Below are positions 32,001 through 40,336 of a DNA stretch of 64,000 nucleotides, in pieces; position 1 is the first letter of the stretch; every line of letters starts with the position of its first letter. The DNA is from Dendrophyllia cribrosa (taxonomy: Eukaryota > Cnidaria > Anthozoa > Scleractinia > Dendrophylliidae): NCBI GenBank assembly GCA_024195265.1, contig JAJLRJ010000010.1, positions 40,576,420-40,640,419 of the forward strand, in the 5' to 3' direction. Under the pieces are notes generated by a model. The model had not been told where the DNA came from and made no database searches. It saw only the letters and a list, made by a program, of their open reading frames with translations. The position numbers and the translations under genes were made by a program.

Positions 32001-34858
32001 GATCGCTCGCTAGACTAACTAAAATAAAGAAAAAATAAGAGACATTTCGCAGTTTAGGACACTGAAAAACCATGATAAGAAAATGAAGTTATCTGAAGAA
32101 TTTCATTCCACTCTGGCTTCAGTTAACCACGTGATCAAAAGACAACCAATGAGGGCGCTTGTTAGCTTCACCCAAAGTCCAACTGTACAACAATTATAGT
32201 GCGCATTCCTTAAACTTTGGACCATTTTCTGAAACAGAAAAACAAAGACAATACATCTACTTCAGCCTCCAACCCTGCTGCTGCACAACACAAAGACGAA
32301 CCAGAACAATCTGCTGCAGTGTCCATATCACCTCACACAGCAAAGATGTCTGCTCAGGTGTCTGTTTTAACCTCCTTTCCACAAGATGATCACGGTATGT
32401 AGTTGCGTTACAATTTTAGAGGGCTACTAGGATACTAGTCACGCTATTCGATCGAAGTGAATGTGTTACGCTAGGTCACGTTGTTTTATGCGATCCTTTC
32501 ACGCTTAGTCACGCTATTTGGGTGAACATGTCTGCTAGTCAACTTACGTTATTTTAGACAAAACCTATAATTAACGGTAAGTCATGCATCTTAGGTGAAC
32601 CTGTCACTATTTTTAGGGAGTGCAGGTTGCGACAAACTGGCCTTGTGTACAAGTACAAGTGCCCAATATATTTCATTTAATTAGTGAGAGGACAGGATTT
32701 TATGCACAGACCCAAACCTAAGTAGCATAGTTAACAGTATCACAAGAAAGTTCTGTATTATCATCTGCTAAGGTTTGGAGAAATAAATAAATGTAAACTG
32801 TAATGTAAATGTAAAGTTCTGCTTTGAATAGTTGCGCTTTGAATGATCAGACTCAAACTTGCCATACAATACCAACCAATGCCTGTAAAGTTTACAGCTT
32901 TTGAATGTTGATAGCTTTTGTTATCATCACAGAACAATCTCTTGTGAAAGTACCATCAAGACTTCAACACACCGCTGACCAAAGCCTCGCTGACTCACCT
33001 AGCCGAAAGTTCACAAGCGCCCTGAACACGCATACAAGTGTGCTGAATACCGCTGATGAGTCTGTGGGTGAAAGCCCTCTTCAGATGCAGGGTCATTCTG
33101 TTGTAGGCGATGAATCGCGAGGGGAGGAGGTGCCAGATTCGCGAAAAGGCGGCTGGAGCAGTGACGAAGAGAGCTCAGATGGAAGTAGCGCTAGTGACCA
33201 TGAAAGCGAAAGTGGATCAGCGGGAAGCAGTAGCGAGGGAGAAAGGGAGGTTAAAGTGCATCAAGGGGGAGGCAAAACTCTGCCAGGTAAGTGGAATGTA
33301 CTACCCAGTAGCTTTGCATTGCAATGGTCACACTCAAAAGTCTCAAACGTTAGAACCACCTTCTAAAAAATAATAAACGGTACCAAAGAAAAGTACTGCT
33401 CAGTAGCTTTCGTTTGAATGGTCACACTTTAGGATTTTATTTACAGACTCAAAAATTAGAACCACCTTGTACAGCACAATAAACAGTACCAAAGGAAAGT
33501 ACTGCTCAGTAGCTTTCATTTAAATGGTCACACTTTAGGATTTTATCCACAGACTCAAAAGTTAGAACCAACTTGTACAGCATAATAAACAGTACCACAG
33601 GAAAGTACTGCTCAATAGCTTTCATTTGAATGGTCACACTTTAGGATTTTATTTACAGACTCAAAAATTAGAACCACCTTGTACAGCACAATAAACAGTA
33701 CCAAAGGAAAGTACTGCTCAGTAGCTTTCATTAAAATGGTCACACTTTAGGATATCATACACAGACTCAAAAGTTAGAGTCACCTTGTACAGCATAATAC
33801 ACAGTACCACAGGAAAGTACTGCTCAGTAGCTTTCATTTGAATGGTCACACTTTAGGATTTCGTTTGCCGACTCATGTATTATCGTTTAAGTCATATCGT
33901 AAGTTAATTTGATCATTTTTTTTTGAAGGCGAAGATCAGAGATTTGCTGCATCTGATGAACCGCAGGACACCCAACCAATGGATCACCAAGGTATCATAT
34001 GTCCCTGATAACTTATAGAGTTGTTTTTACAAAGAGGAAGAAATATAAAATCACATGGGCATCTTTTGGAGGAATTTTAACAAAAGCGAAAATTGTTTTT
34101 GTTTTACAGGCTACGATGTAGAAGATGTTATTGGTGACGGTCAGGAAAACGAACCAAAGTTCAGCGGCGAAACTAGCAGTGAGCAGGGTAATTTAAATTT
34201 CTTACTGAATGCAAGCATTTGAAACAAACTAGATATTATACGCCTCCTCCTCCTCCTCCTCCTCCTCCTCCTCCTCCTCCTCCTCCTCCTCCTCCTCCTC
34301 CTCCTCCTCCTCCTCCTCCTCCTCCTCCGTGCTTAGATGTTGCACCGTGTTGTAGCTAAGCTATATTTTTATTCTGTATTAGAACGAGATACCTAGCGGT
34401 CCTTTCATCGGACCGTTCATGACACAAACCGTTCAAACCGTGGTAAGATCTGGCAAGTGCGAAGCCTCAAAACGAGACAGCGAGAGGTTTTAGACGCTCA
34501 AGTCTTCTTGAATACTCGCTTTGCTCAGCCGCTCTTAATTCTCTTAAAAGATATTCTCGCGTGAGATGAAAAGCACGCGAGCTTGTTGCCAGGCTTCACT
34601 GACGGAGGGTACAAATAAAATTGATCGTGAATGTTCAGAAGAAGGTCGGACACCTTGATGAGAATATATAACGGAGTAACTGGTTATTTTTCAGTTGAGG
34701 TTGGGGTTAGCATTACGTTATATTATTCTAAATAAGGTGTCTGACCTCCTACTGAGCTATAGCAGGTAGACTCTACCAAATACTGCAGTTAACTCTGTGT
34801 CTGTATTCTCTCCTTGTCAGGATCCGGGAGTGATAGCGACTTTAGCAATGTGGATTGA
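13344..34858 (+). CDS. NFRKB: NFRKB, INO80 chromatin-remodelling complex subunit
   Basis: Thirty exons: 13344-13442, 14114-14191, 15165-15220, 15747-15814, 16827-16897, 17182-17238, 17428-17480, 17849-17911, 18754-18784, 19171-19210, 19507-19736, 20839-20923, 21476-21635, 22182-22275, 22424-22450, 22730-22829, 23116-23181, 24582-24664, 25253-25299, 25402-25462, 25798-25878, 27007-27150, 27634-27690, 28580-28703, 30793-30866, 32238-32394, 32933-33286, 33929-33991, 34110-34187, 34821-34858, giving 912 aa. Seen: N-terminal DEUBAD-like region with the FRF hairpin ENFRFGNP (about 84-91), which in human NFRKB blocks ubiquitin binding by UCHL5; a basic Lys-rich stretch in exon 13; the conserved PHKAFTFRMHGFESVVGPVK block; and a winged-helix region (RPPYVTILTL to RKVWIYLHR, about 572-660). 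The long Ser/Thr/Gln-rich C-terminus of the human protein (about 1300 aa) is absent; an acidic Ser-rich tail (EESSDGSS type) ends it. Exon 18 uses a GC donor (AAG then GCAAGC). Exons 26-30 are less conserved and rest on phase and splice sites. Confidence 0.95.
14784..15036. mobile_element. foldback element in NFRKB intron 2
   Basis: Inverted ends carry AGTATTCAAT and its complement ATTGAATACT twice each, with nested inverse copies of GCACAAAGCTAACC and GGTTAGCTTTGTG. A palindrome ACAGTGTACACTGTAGTGTA lies just outside at about 14730-14756. Confidence 0.6.
15823..16000. mobile_element. palindromic MITE, TTGTAGTTTAAAA family, copy 1
   Basis: A near-complete inverted repeat: ATGTGTTGTAGTT at the left and AACTACAACATAT at the right, with inner inverse AAAATGATTTCAAACTA. 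It starts 8 bp after the donor of NFRKB exon 4. The same architecture recurs at 19247-19420 and 55960-56107, and a degraded copy lies at 18897-19030. Confidence 0.75.
16161..16660. repeat. G-rich minisatellite inside an inverted-repeat element
   Basis: About 16169-16455 is an array of roughly 17-21-bp units of the type AGTGTGCCTGTTAGGGGG. The element is bounded by GAGGCCCTGTTGGG (about 16163) and its inverse CCCAACAGGGCCTC near 16655, so the array probably expanded inside a small foldback element. It lies in NFRKB intron 4. Confidence 0.7.
17968..18369. repeat. near-perfect 402-bp palindrome (hairpin arms about 200 bp)
   Basis: The arms are inverse copies from AATAGGCCTTATCA at the left to TGATAAGGCCTATT at the right. 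The centre is TGCCTACCGGTAGGCA (18161-18176), leaving almost no loop. Only a few mismatches and short indels were seen by eye. It lies in NFRKB intron 8 and would fold into a long double-stranded RNA stem in the pre-mRNA. Confidence 0.88.
18897..19030. mobile_element. degraded copy of the TTGTAGTTTAAAA MITE family
   Basis: It starts ATATGTTGTAGTTTAAAATG and continues with AAAATGATTTTAAACTAGTT and TTTCTTTGTCTTAGGATTAT, matching the left arm and centre of the 15823 copy. The right arm is largely lost. NFRKB intron 9. Confidence 0.55.
19247..19420. mobile_element. palindromic MITE, GGTTTGAAA family, copy 2
   Basis: A long inverted repeat with GTTTTCCTTTGTCTCAGA against TCTGAGACAAAGGAAAA near the centre and GGTTTAAA at the ends. 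It is closely related to 55960-56107. It sits in NFRKB intron 10, between exons ending at 19210 and starting at 19507. Confidence 0.78.
19819..20523. mobile_element. 705-bp TIR element with inverted repeats of about 210 bp and TA target duplication
   Basis: The ends are CAGTCAAAACCGGTCAAGCG and its exact inverse, flanked by TA at 19817-19818 and 20524-20525. The inverse match extends about 210 bp inward, to the CACCAGGTTG region near 20010. The interior of about 290 bp has no transposase. CAGT ends with TA duplication suggest a Tc1/mariner-type non-autonomous element. The interior contains GCCGCCATCTTTG, a YY1-type motif. Confidence 0.85.
21745..22010. repeat. tandem copies of the dispersed ~105-bp CAGTAGCTTTCATTTGAATGG repeat
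   Basis: Three diverged units, each with a CAGTAGCTTTCAT or AATAGCTTTCATTTGAATG block, a CACACTTTAGGATTTC block and an ACTCAAAAGTTA block. NFRKB intron 13. The same monomer forms arrays at 33292-33872 and 58848-59345. Confidence 0.8.
22605..22678 (-). mobile_element. tRNA-derived SINE head
   Basis: On the minus strand the sequence has a pol III A box TGGTGCAGTGG and B box GGTTCAAATCC at tRNA-like spacing, with a stem around CCGGAATTGAAATCCGG. The ends do not form a clean acceptor stem, so this is more likely a SINE than a working tRNA. NFRKB intron 15. Confidence 0.65.
22889..23100. repeat. 60-63-bp tandem repeat, four copies
   Basis: Units share TGAGGAATGGTTACACC and TGTCTGATTCAT then TAATTTATGCAT. 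Successive GGTTACA blocks start at 22901, 22961 and 23024, and GGTAACA at 23084. It lies in NFRKB intron 16, ending about 15 bp before the acceptor of exon 17. Confidence 0.85.
23281..23536. repeat. foldback built from GATCGCAA-type short repeats
   Basis: Bounded by AAGCCTGG and CCAGGCTT, with a central palindrome GATAGAAAAATTTCTATC (23399-23416) and many copies of GCGATCGCAA and GATCGCAAGG in both orientations. All open frames through it are repeat artefacts. It abuts the TIR element that begins at 23532. Confidence 0.75.
23532..24089. mobile_element. 558-bp TIR element with inverted repeats of about 220 bp
   Basis: The ends are TAAAGTGCCCC and GGGGCACTTTA, followed inward by ATCAAATTTTTGATT and its inverse. 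The inverse match continues through TTGCCAAATTTCAAT and GTGACGTCAAAGACTC to about 23770 and 23860. The interior is only about 90 bp, so it is non-autonomous. NFRKB intron 17. A more diverged element with AAAGTGCCACTTTA ends lies at 53749-54487. Confidence 0.82.
24838..25105. repeat. 32-bp minisatellite (two 16-bp half units)
   Basis: About eight copies of a unit of the form GCCTCCTGTATAGGACGCC plus TGCTGCACAGGAT. The two halves resemble each other, so the period is also close to 16 bp. Frames are open on both strands only because 16- and 32-bp units shift the frame without stops. It lies in NFRKB intron 18, between the exon ending at 24664 and the exon starting at 25253. Confidence 0.9.
25887..26627. 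repeat. 107-bp minisatellite, seven near-identical copies
   Basis: GTGATGTACGGATGAGAAAG starts at 25887, 25994, 26101, 26208, 26315, 26422 and 26529, exactly 107 bp apart. The last copy is truncated. Copies differ at only a few sites (for example TTAACACGG or TTTACACGG). The array starts 8 bp after the donor of NFRKB exon 21, and each unit end (CGTTAAAATGTGATG) resembles that donor (AGTTAAGGTATGTAAGTGATG region). Confidence 0.95.
27273..27470. repeat. two tandem copies of a ~97-bp unit
   Basis: GCTCAAACGTAGACTTGCCA occurs at about 27274 and 27371, each followed by CAAGTCGACT, AGCCCCCGA and GCGACAAAGTCGCGAAAAGC or a close variant. NFRKB intron 22. Confidence 0.8.
28184..28266 (-). mobile_element. 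tRNA-derived SINE fragment
   Basis: The minus strand reads GTGGAGATGCGTTGTTTAAG then GTGGTACAC (A-box-like), and later GGTTCAAGCCC (B box). Related to 28793-28868 but diverged. NFRKB intron 23. Confidence 0.55.
28793..28868 (-). mobile_element. second, more degraded copy of the same tRNA-derived SINE
   Basis: The minus strand reads GTAGATGCGGTGGTTAGTGG, then GGTGGTTTAAGTTCTG and ATGCCGTCG, aligning with the 28184-28266 copy over both boxes. NFRKB intron 24. Confidence 0.5.
28980..29058. repeat. (TA)n microsatellite
   Basis: About 35 TA dinucleotides with a few interruptions at the left. The YI-repeat open frames across it are artefacts. NFRKB intron 24. Confidence 0.97.
29060..29640 (+). 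pseudogene. degraded Arg/Glu-rich open frame, probably transposon-derived
   Basis: A frame at 29060-29368 ends in charged heptad-like sequence (ERERRLEIHRDRATKKQ). Similar Arg/Leu-rich sequence continues in other frames (RFKRLERLLNETDQKRRHRL near 29388, then RLREEERLRN near 29570), separated by frameshifts. This looks like one repetitive, highly charged protein decayed by indels, of the kind often found in transposable-element reading frames. I cannot assign a family. NFRKB intron 24, next to the TA repeat. Confidence 0.4.
31288..31872. mobile_element. 585-bp TIR element (TAAGGTGGCTCCATATAG ends)
   Basis: The 18-bp end at 31288-31305 is matched by its inverse at 31855-31872. The interior includes AAAATGGCGCGAGCGCG but no transposase. 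NFRKB intron 25. Confidence 0.75.
31972..32032. repeat. short hairpin TTAGTTAGTCTAGCGAGCG
   Basis: Near-perfect 19-bp arms flank a 12-bp centre containing GATCTAGATC. NFRKB intron 25. Confidence 0.7.
33292..33872. repeat. array of five ~105-bp CAGTAGCTTTCATTTGAATGG monomers
   Basis: Each unit carries GAAAGTACTGCTCAGTAGC, ATGGTCACACTTTAGGAT, ACTCAAAAGTTAGAACCACC and GTACAGCATAATAAACAGTA. The first unit begins about 6 bp after the donor of NFRKB exon 27 (GTAAGT at 33287). It is the same family as 21745-22010 and 58848-59345. Confidence 0.92.
34240..34328. repeat. (CCT)n microsatellite, about 29 units
   Basis: An uninterrupted CCT run in the last NFRKB intron. The strand is strongly purine/pyrimidine-polarised and length-variable by nature. 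Confidence 0.97.
34637..34752. mobile_element. short foldback, GGTCGGACACCTT family
   Basis: Left AAGGTCGGACACCTTGATGA then ATATATAACG; right CGTTATATTATT then AAGGTGTCTGACCTCCT. These are related to the ends of the composite element at 43318-43613 (GGACGTCGGACACCTT). Last NFRKB intron. Confidence 0.65.
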
Positions 34859-35983
34859 AGTCATAAAACTATAATGCTCTTCTTAATATTAATGTCAATA
34901 AAATTTATTTAATCAACGCTTAACTCAGTTCATTGTTCTGTACATGGGATAAACAAATGTGCAAGGATGAAATGAAAGGACTGATCAGGCTGGCTTTCAT
35001 ATGGTCGCTAACGATATGACAACCGGTCTTAAAAGAGTTCGTTTCTAAATAAAAATACAAAAACGATCAAAGACGCATACATGTAAGTATCCAGCTGCGA
35101 TCAGGCGATCTCTTTTTTTAGGATCGAAAGACGACGAAAGCGCAAGAAGAAAAAAAATAGGGAAGGGGGAAAAAAAGTTTTACACTCTCCGTGTTAACGC
35201 CGACTTTCGCTCCGATCGCAGGTCAGATCTAAGTGTGGTCTGAGGATAAAACAAAGCAACTTATTTCAGTTTTGAGTTCGTACAGCAGCCCTATGATCGA
35301 TCCAGAAATACGTGCAACATACCCTACAATTTTATTGCGATTTGCCGTGTTTGGTAACCTTAGTTTTGGTTTTACCCATTTCTCGAAAGTCACTAAAGAA
35401 CTGTTCAATTAAAATAATTAGAATTTATTGTGACGAATGTACTCAAACGCGTGCTATCATTACGACTATTTTTTTGCTCGCGCTCTACTATAAAACACAA
35501 AATATGCCTTGCATAGTTCTACAATAGATTTCCTTTCCTTTACCGTTTGGGTATTTCTATAAACCGCGGCGAAACGCAGCGCGCGGTGAACATCTTTTTT
35601 CAGGGCAAAGTAAAATAAACGCAGGATAGCCAAAAAACTTGCAACATTGGGTTATAAGGTTCGAAATCTTAGCAACAAAAGTACATGAGTGTTGAGGAGC
35701 TTTTGTTCAAGAGGTTACATGTAAAATTTTCACCACACGCTCGCAACGACCTTTTCTTAAAATTTTCTAAAATTTGCTTCATCTCTTAAAAAAAAAAATT
35801 TGGATGGCCTGGCTTGAAATGCGCACTTTAGTTAAAACATACTGATTTTTTTCTCCATTAGAAGATGACCAAGCCGAATTTGTGACGTCATAATGGCATT
35901 AAAGTTTAGTTTAGTACAGCCGCGCATGCAAAAAATTATGGCAGAGCGGCGAAAACTTCATAGGATTCAACAACCTTCCTAAC
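34859..35983. other. intergenic region between NFRKB and SLC4
   Basis: It holds the NFRKB polyadenylation signal and presumably the SLC4 promoter and 5' leader. No gene, SINE or obvious foldback was seen. A short open frame at 35312-35527 has no family resemblance. Confidence 0.6.
34897..34902 (+). terminator. NFRKB polyadenylation signal AATAAA
   Basis: AATAAA lies 39 bp after the NFRKB stop codon, followed by a T-rich stretch. Confidence 0.75.
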
Positions 35984-38900
35984 ATGTCCTCTCGCTACAG
36001 TTTAGATCGGAAAAACGTATCGATTCAATCTTTCCACGAAAGTTTTGTGGAATTAGAAGAACTTGTCAGTTGCAACAATGAATTAGTTTGGAAAGAACGC
36101 GCGCGGTGGATCAAACTCGAGGAGGATGTTGAGGAATGCGCGAATCGATGGGGAAAACCTCACATTCCTTGCCTTACATTTCATAGTTTGAGGGAAGTCG
36201 AAAGAAATCTTCAAAATGGAGTATTCCTGCTAGATCTTCAGAGCGGTGATTTGCCCTCCATCTGTGAGGCCATTATCGATAAATTTAAATCATTGAAAAA
36301 GTTACCAGACGAGGAATGCGAGGTAGTTAAAGCTGTCCTGTTGACTAGACATGAACATCAGTATCAGAAAAGAAAACATCCCGCCAAGAACCTTGCTAGA
36401 CGTCTTTCGCGGATTATGCCTCAACAGCAACGTCACAGGCCGCCGTCGATCGCGCAGAAGAGTCGCTTATCAGATGTTGTGGAAAACACCCATTGCCATG
36501 GAATCAAATTTGAAGACGAAAATAATCCAATGTAAGTGAAACGTTTCGCAGTTTTACCAGATCGAGTTTATGCTCAAGATCGGGCTAAACCTTCTAACAT
36601 TATTATGCTTATTATGGCTAGCATTCTAAGACAACCAACACGACACCAACGTGCCCCAATTCAATAATAACAAGATATAATAACAATAACAGCTTTCTCA
36701 GTAAATCAAACGGCTTTTAGAGCCATCTTGTGAACACGAAACAACGTAAGGTTAAGTCCACAGATCGGTGTTAACTTTTCTTTACTGAGTTTGAAGTCAA
36801 AGAATCAGGGTCACCCAAGTAACGACGGCTTTTCCCCAAATTCCTTAAAACACCGTTTTAGGCTGTCTAAAGTGTTTTTAAAGCTATATAACTGAATTAT
36901 TAGATTCCCTAGAAAATCTTTATCTGATCGGTCGTTCTAGGGGAACTTTGGTCTTCACGAATTTATTTGGCATGTTTTACCCATTTCCCGAAAATCTCAG
37001 GTCGTTTTTGGAGATTCTCGAAAAGGTTAGGTCACCCAATGATGTCTTTTGATAGCCGAAAATTTTAGATAACCTTTTTATAGGATGAAGGATGTGAGAA
37101 GGTTATTCGAAAACCCTAGGGATTTCAAATGTGATATCGAATCTTCTAGGGCGACAGAGAACTCTCTTCATCCTCTCCTCGCTATAAATCCAAAGTCGGT
37201 ATAGAAAATGTTAAAGGCTTAAATTTTTTAAGAAAATTCTAGAAAACATCGAAGGAAAAGCGCGATTTTCACAAAAAAAAAGTACGAGAAGCCATTAAGA
37301 AAATCCCAAAATCTCAGATGAATGGAACTGCCATCTCGAAATTCGTAGGATCCTTCGCGGTTTCGAAATATCTAGGCAACCTATACCTTTCCATGCAGAT
37401 ATTTAACAGAAAACGGTCGTTGGGTGCCCCTGAAGAATTGAAGAGTAAAACAGATTTAAAACGACCAAAACATCTTTGTGTGACATAAATATGCATTGTG
37501 TGAAAATAGACTGTCTAGATAATTGGATGATGTAATTACACCGGGAATTAAAAAAAAGTTTAATGCTACAATCATCTTTTAACACATAATACAATGGAAA
37601 TTAAAAAAGTTTACAGATGATAGAACGAGTCTGTCCCAGTATACGATATCTCGTTCAACGCGCTTCGTGTATTCACGAGATAAAGACAACTCTGTTTTTA
37701 TTTCAGGCCGCTTGTTGGCACCAAAAGCAAACCAGCGTGGCCACCTCCGCTTAATACAGAACACGATGCAAATCAAATGGTCACTGACTTTGCACTTCCT
37801 ATATTCAGCCATTTAAGAGATGATTCTGAGAGCGTGGATGAATTAGGCGAACGTAAGGAAGAGTCAGACATCAGGAATAAAATTCCCGCCGACTCACAAG
37901 CCACTACTGTGTTGGTTGGAGCGCACGGTGATATGTCCTACACTGTAAGTGCTTTTGTCCGACTCGCTGGCGGCTGTGATTTGGGCAACTTTGCTGAAGT
38001 GAACATTCCAGTGCGGTTCATGTTTGTCATGTTAGGTCCTGATGATGACAAAGTAGATTATCACGAAGTTGGACGCTCTATTTCAACTTTGATGTCCGAT
38101 AAAATCTTCCTGGAGTCGGCATATAAAGCAAAGGTACGTGAATCCGGAACGCGGTATTCCAGGCGTTCGGAAAGTGAGGAGCAAAAGATAGGCGGCGCGC
38201 GAAGACGGACGGCGATGAATAGGCGTGAAAGCCGGAGACCCTTCTCCTCAGTCTCTCTTCGTTTTTCCCGCGCACTGACCAGTTGCTTCCAGCACAAAAA
38301 TGATTATTCCTCACTTGGTAGATCATTGCACTAGCAACGTGGAGCTCGTGGTTTTCAATCCTTACAGTTGCATGCTTTATTGCAAATTGCATAAACCGAT
38401 GCATAACTGCAATAGTCATTACTATGAAGGTGCGATAATGTTCCTAACTTGCTTATTTCCGTTTCAGAACCGACAGGACCTACTGAATTCCCTTGTCAGT
38501 TATATGGGCGGTTGCATGATCATTCCTCCGGGAGACTGGGATCGAAATCTTCTAAATCAAACCGTGCCTATATTAGCCAACCAGGCTAAAGCACTGGCTT
38601 GCAGGAGATGGCGCGATGGCGGCATAAATAGCAACGAAGTGGAAGAGAAAGTCTTTCGTGAAATAACTCAAGAAAACGAGGTCTCCGATGACCCACTTGC
38701 TAGAACTGGGCAATTTTGCGGCGGACTTGTACGCGATATCAAGAGGCGGTTACCTTTCTATGTTAGTGATTTTACAGATGCCTTAGATGTACATTGTTTA
38801 CCGACAATAATCTTCGTCTACTTCGCCTGCCTCGCGCCGGCTATTACCTTTGGTGGTTTGCTGAGCGAAAAAACCGATCAGTGGCTGGGAGTTTCAGAAA

Positions 38901-40336
38901 TGATTTTTGCGACGGCATTATCGGGCGTTTTGTTTGCTCTATTTGCAGGGCAACCGCTCATTATAATAGGCGCCACAGGTCCACTGCTTGTGTTTGAGAT
39001 GAGCACATTTCAGCTCAGCGAGAACTTTGGAATTGAATTTCTTCCCTGGCGAGCGTGGGTAGGGATCTGGGTAATGGTGATCTGTTCCATCATCGTGGCG
39101 CTCGAGGGGTGCTTCCTGATCAATTACTTCACACGTTTTACCGAAGAAATATTTGCTTTGATGATATCCATTATTTTCCTGTACGACGCTTTCAAGTATG
39201 TTGGGTATATTTTCCGATTGTACCCGTTGGGCGCTGATTACACTTGTAGTTCCTTTGTTGTTTCAAACACCACAAGCGTTATTACTGATAAGCCAATGAG
39301 TAATCAATCAACAGCAAATACAGCTCTCTTCACCACCGTTTTAATGCTGGGGACATTCCTTGTTGCTTACTCTTTGAGGAAGCTGCGCCACAGTCATTTC
39401 TTTGGACCCAAAGCCCGACGCATCGTCAGTGATTTTGGAGTTTTCATTGCTATTGTTGCTATGGTGACTGTTGATTGGTTGACAGAAGGCGTGTACACTC
39501 AGAAACTGTCGGTCCCGGATGGTCACTCTGTGACGTCACCTGACCGGCACAGCTGGTTTATAAACCCCATGGGAGTTGATCGACCAATGACCGCTGGCTC
39601 CATCTTTGCCGCTCTGGTTCCGGCAATTCTCGTCAGCATCTTAATTTTTATGGAAATAGAATTTACCGGGCTCATCTTGGACAAGAAAGACCACAAACTC
39701 AAGAAAGGCGTGGGTTACAACTTAGATCTCTTCGTTCTGGGGCTTTTGGTTGGCCTGTGTTCGGTTCTGGGACTTCCTTGGATGTGTGCCACGCCTGTGC
39801 ACACGCTGTCTCACTTTCACGCTTTGACGGTGATCAGTACAAATCACGCCCCAGGGGAGCACCCTCATCTGATAGAGGTGAAAGAACAGCGCGTCACTAA
39901 CATTGTGATTCACTTGCTCATAGGCTTAACGGTCCTACTGTCACCAGTGATGCGTCTCATCCCAATCTCGGTATTATTCGGAGTGTTTCTGTTTCTTGGT
40001 GTGTCTTCTTTATCGCATATTCAGCTGGTGGAACGAGTCAAGCTGTTATTCATCCCATCCGCGCACCACCCTGACGAGAAATTTGTCATGAATGTGAAAA
40101 CAAGCAAGATGCATCTATTCACCGTTATACAAGTGTGCTGTGTGTGCGCACTCGTGGCCATGAAACTGACAGTCGCAGCTCCAGCATTCCCGTTCTTCAT
40201 CATCTGCATGATCCCGCTCCGCAAATTGTTAGAGCGTTTTTTCTCGAGTGGAGAGCTGGAGGCGTTGGACACTGAAGTAGAGGATGTCTACGACAGTGAT
40301 TTGGACGAATACGATTCAATTCATGTTCCTATCTGA
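35984..40336 (+). CDS. SLC4: SLC4-family bicarbonate/anion transporter
   Basis: Exons 35984-36531, 37707-38133 and 38468-40336, giving 947 aa, within the normal SLC4 range. Seen: a Band-3 cytoplasmic domain (LVWKERARWIKLEEDVEECA, FHSLREVERNL) with VRFMFVMLGP late in it; then a membrane domain from about residue 430 (PAITFGGLLSEKT, GVLFALFAGQPLIIIGATGP, RFTEEIFALMISIIFLYDAF, KLSVPDG, KEQRVTNIVIHLLIGLTVLL). The whole membrane domain, 623 codons, is one exon. The protein should move bicarbonate across the plasma membrane. Glu721 lies where AE1 has Glu681 (ILIFMEIEFT), which points to the electroneutral-exchanger side of the family, while other stretches look NBC-like. His770 stands where AE1 has Arg730. 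Stony corals are reported to have several SLC4 genes including a calcifying-cell form; which one this is needs a tree. Ala/Lys-Arg splice phases all fit. No N-terminal signal is expected. Confidence 0.95.

Noticed and set aside
38300..38467. In-frame ATG at 38300 that would make the SLC4 membrane domain a single-exon gene
   Set aside because: 38134-38467 is a clean GT-AG intron joining in phase with the Band-3 cytoplasmic domain. The extension has no family resemblance.
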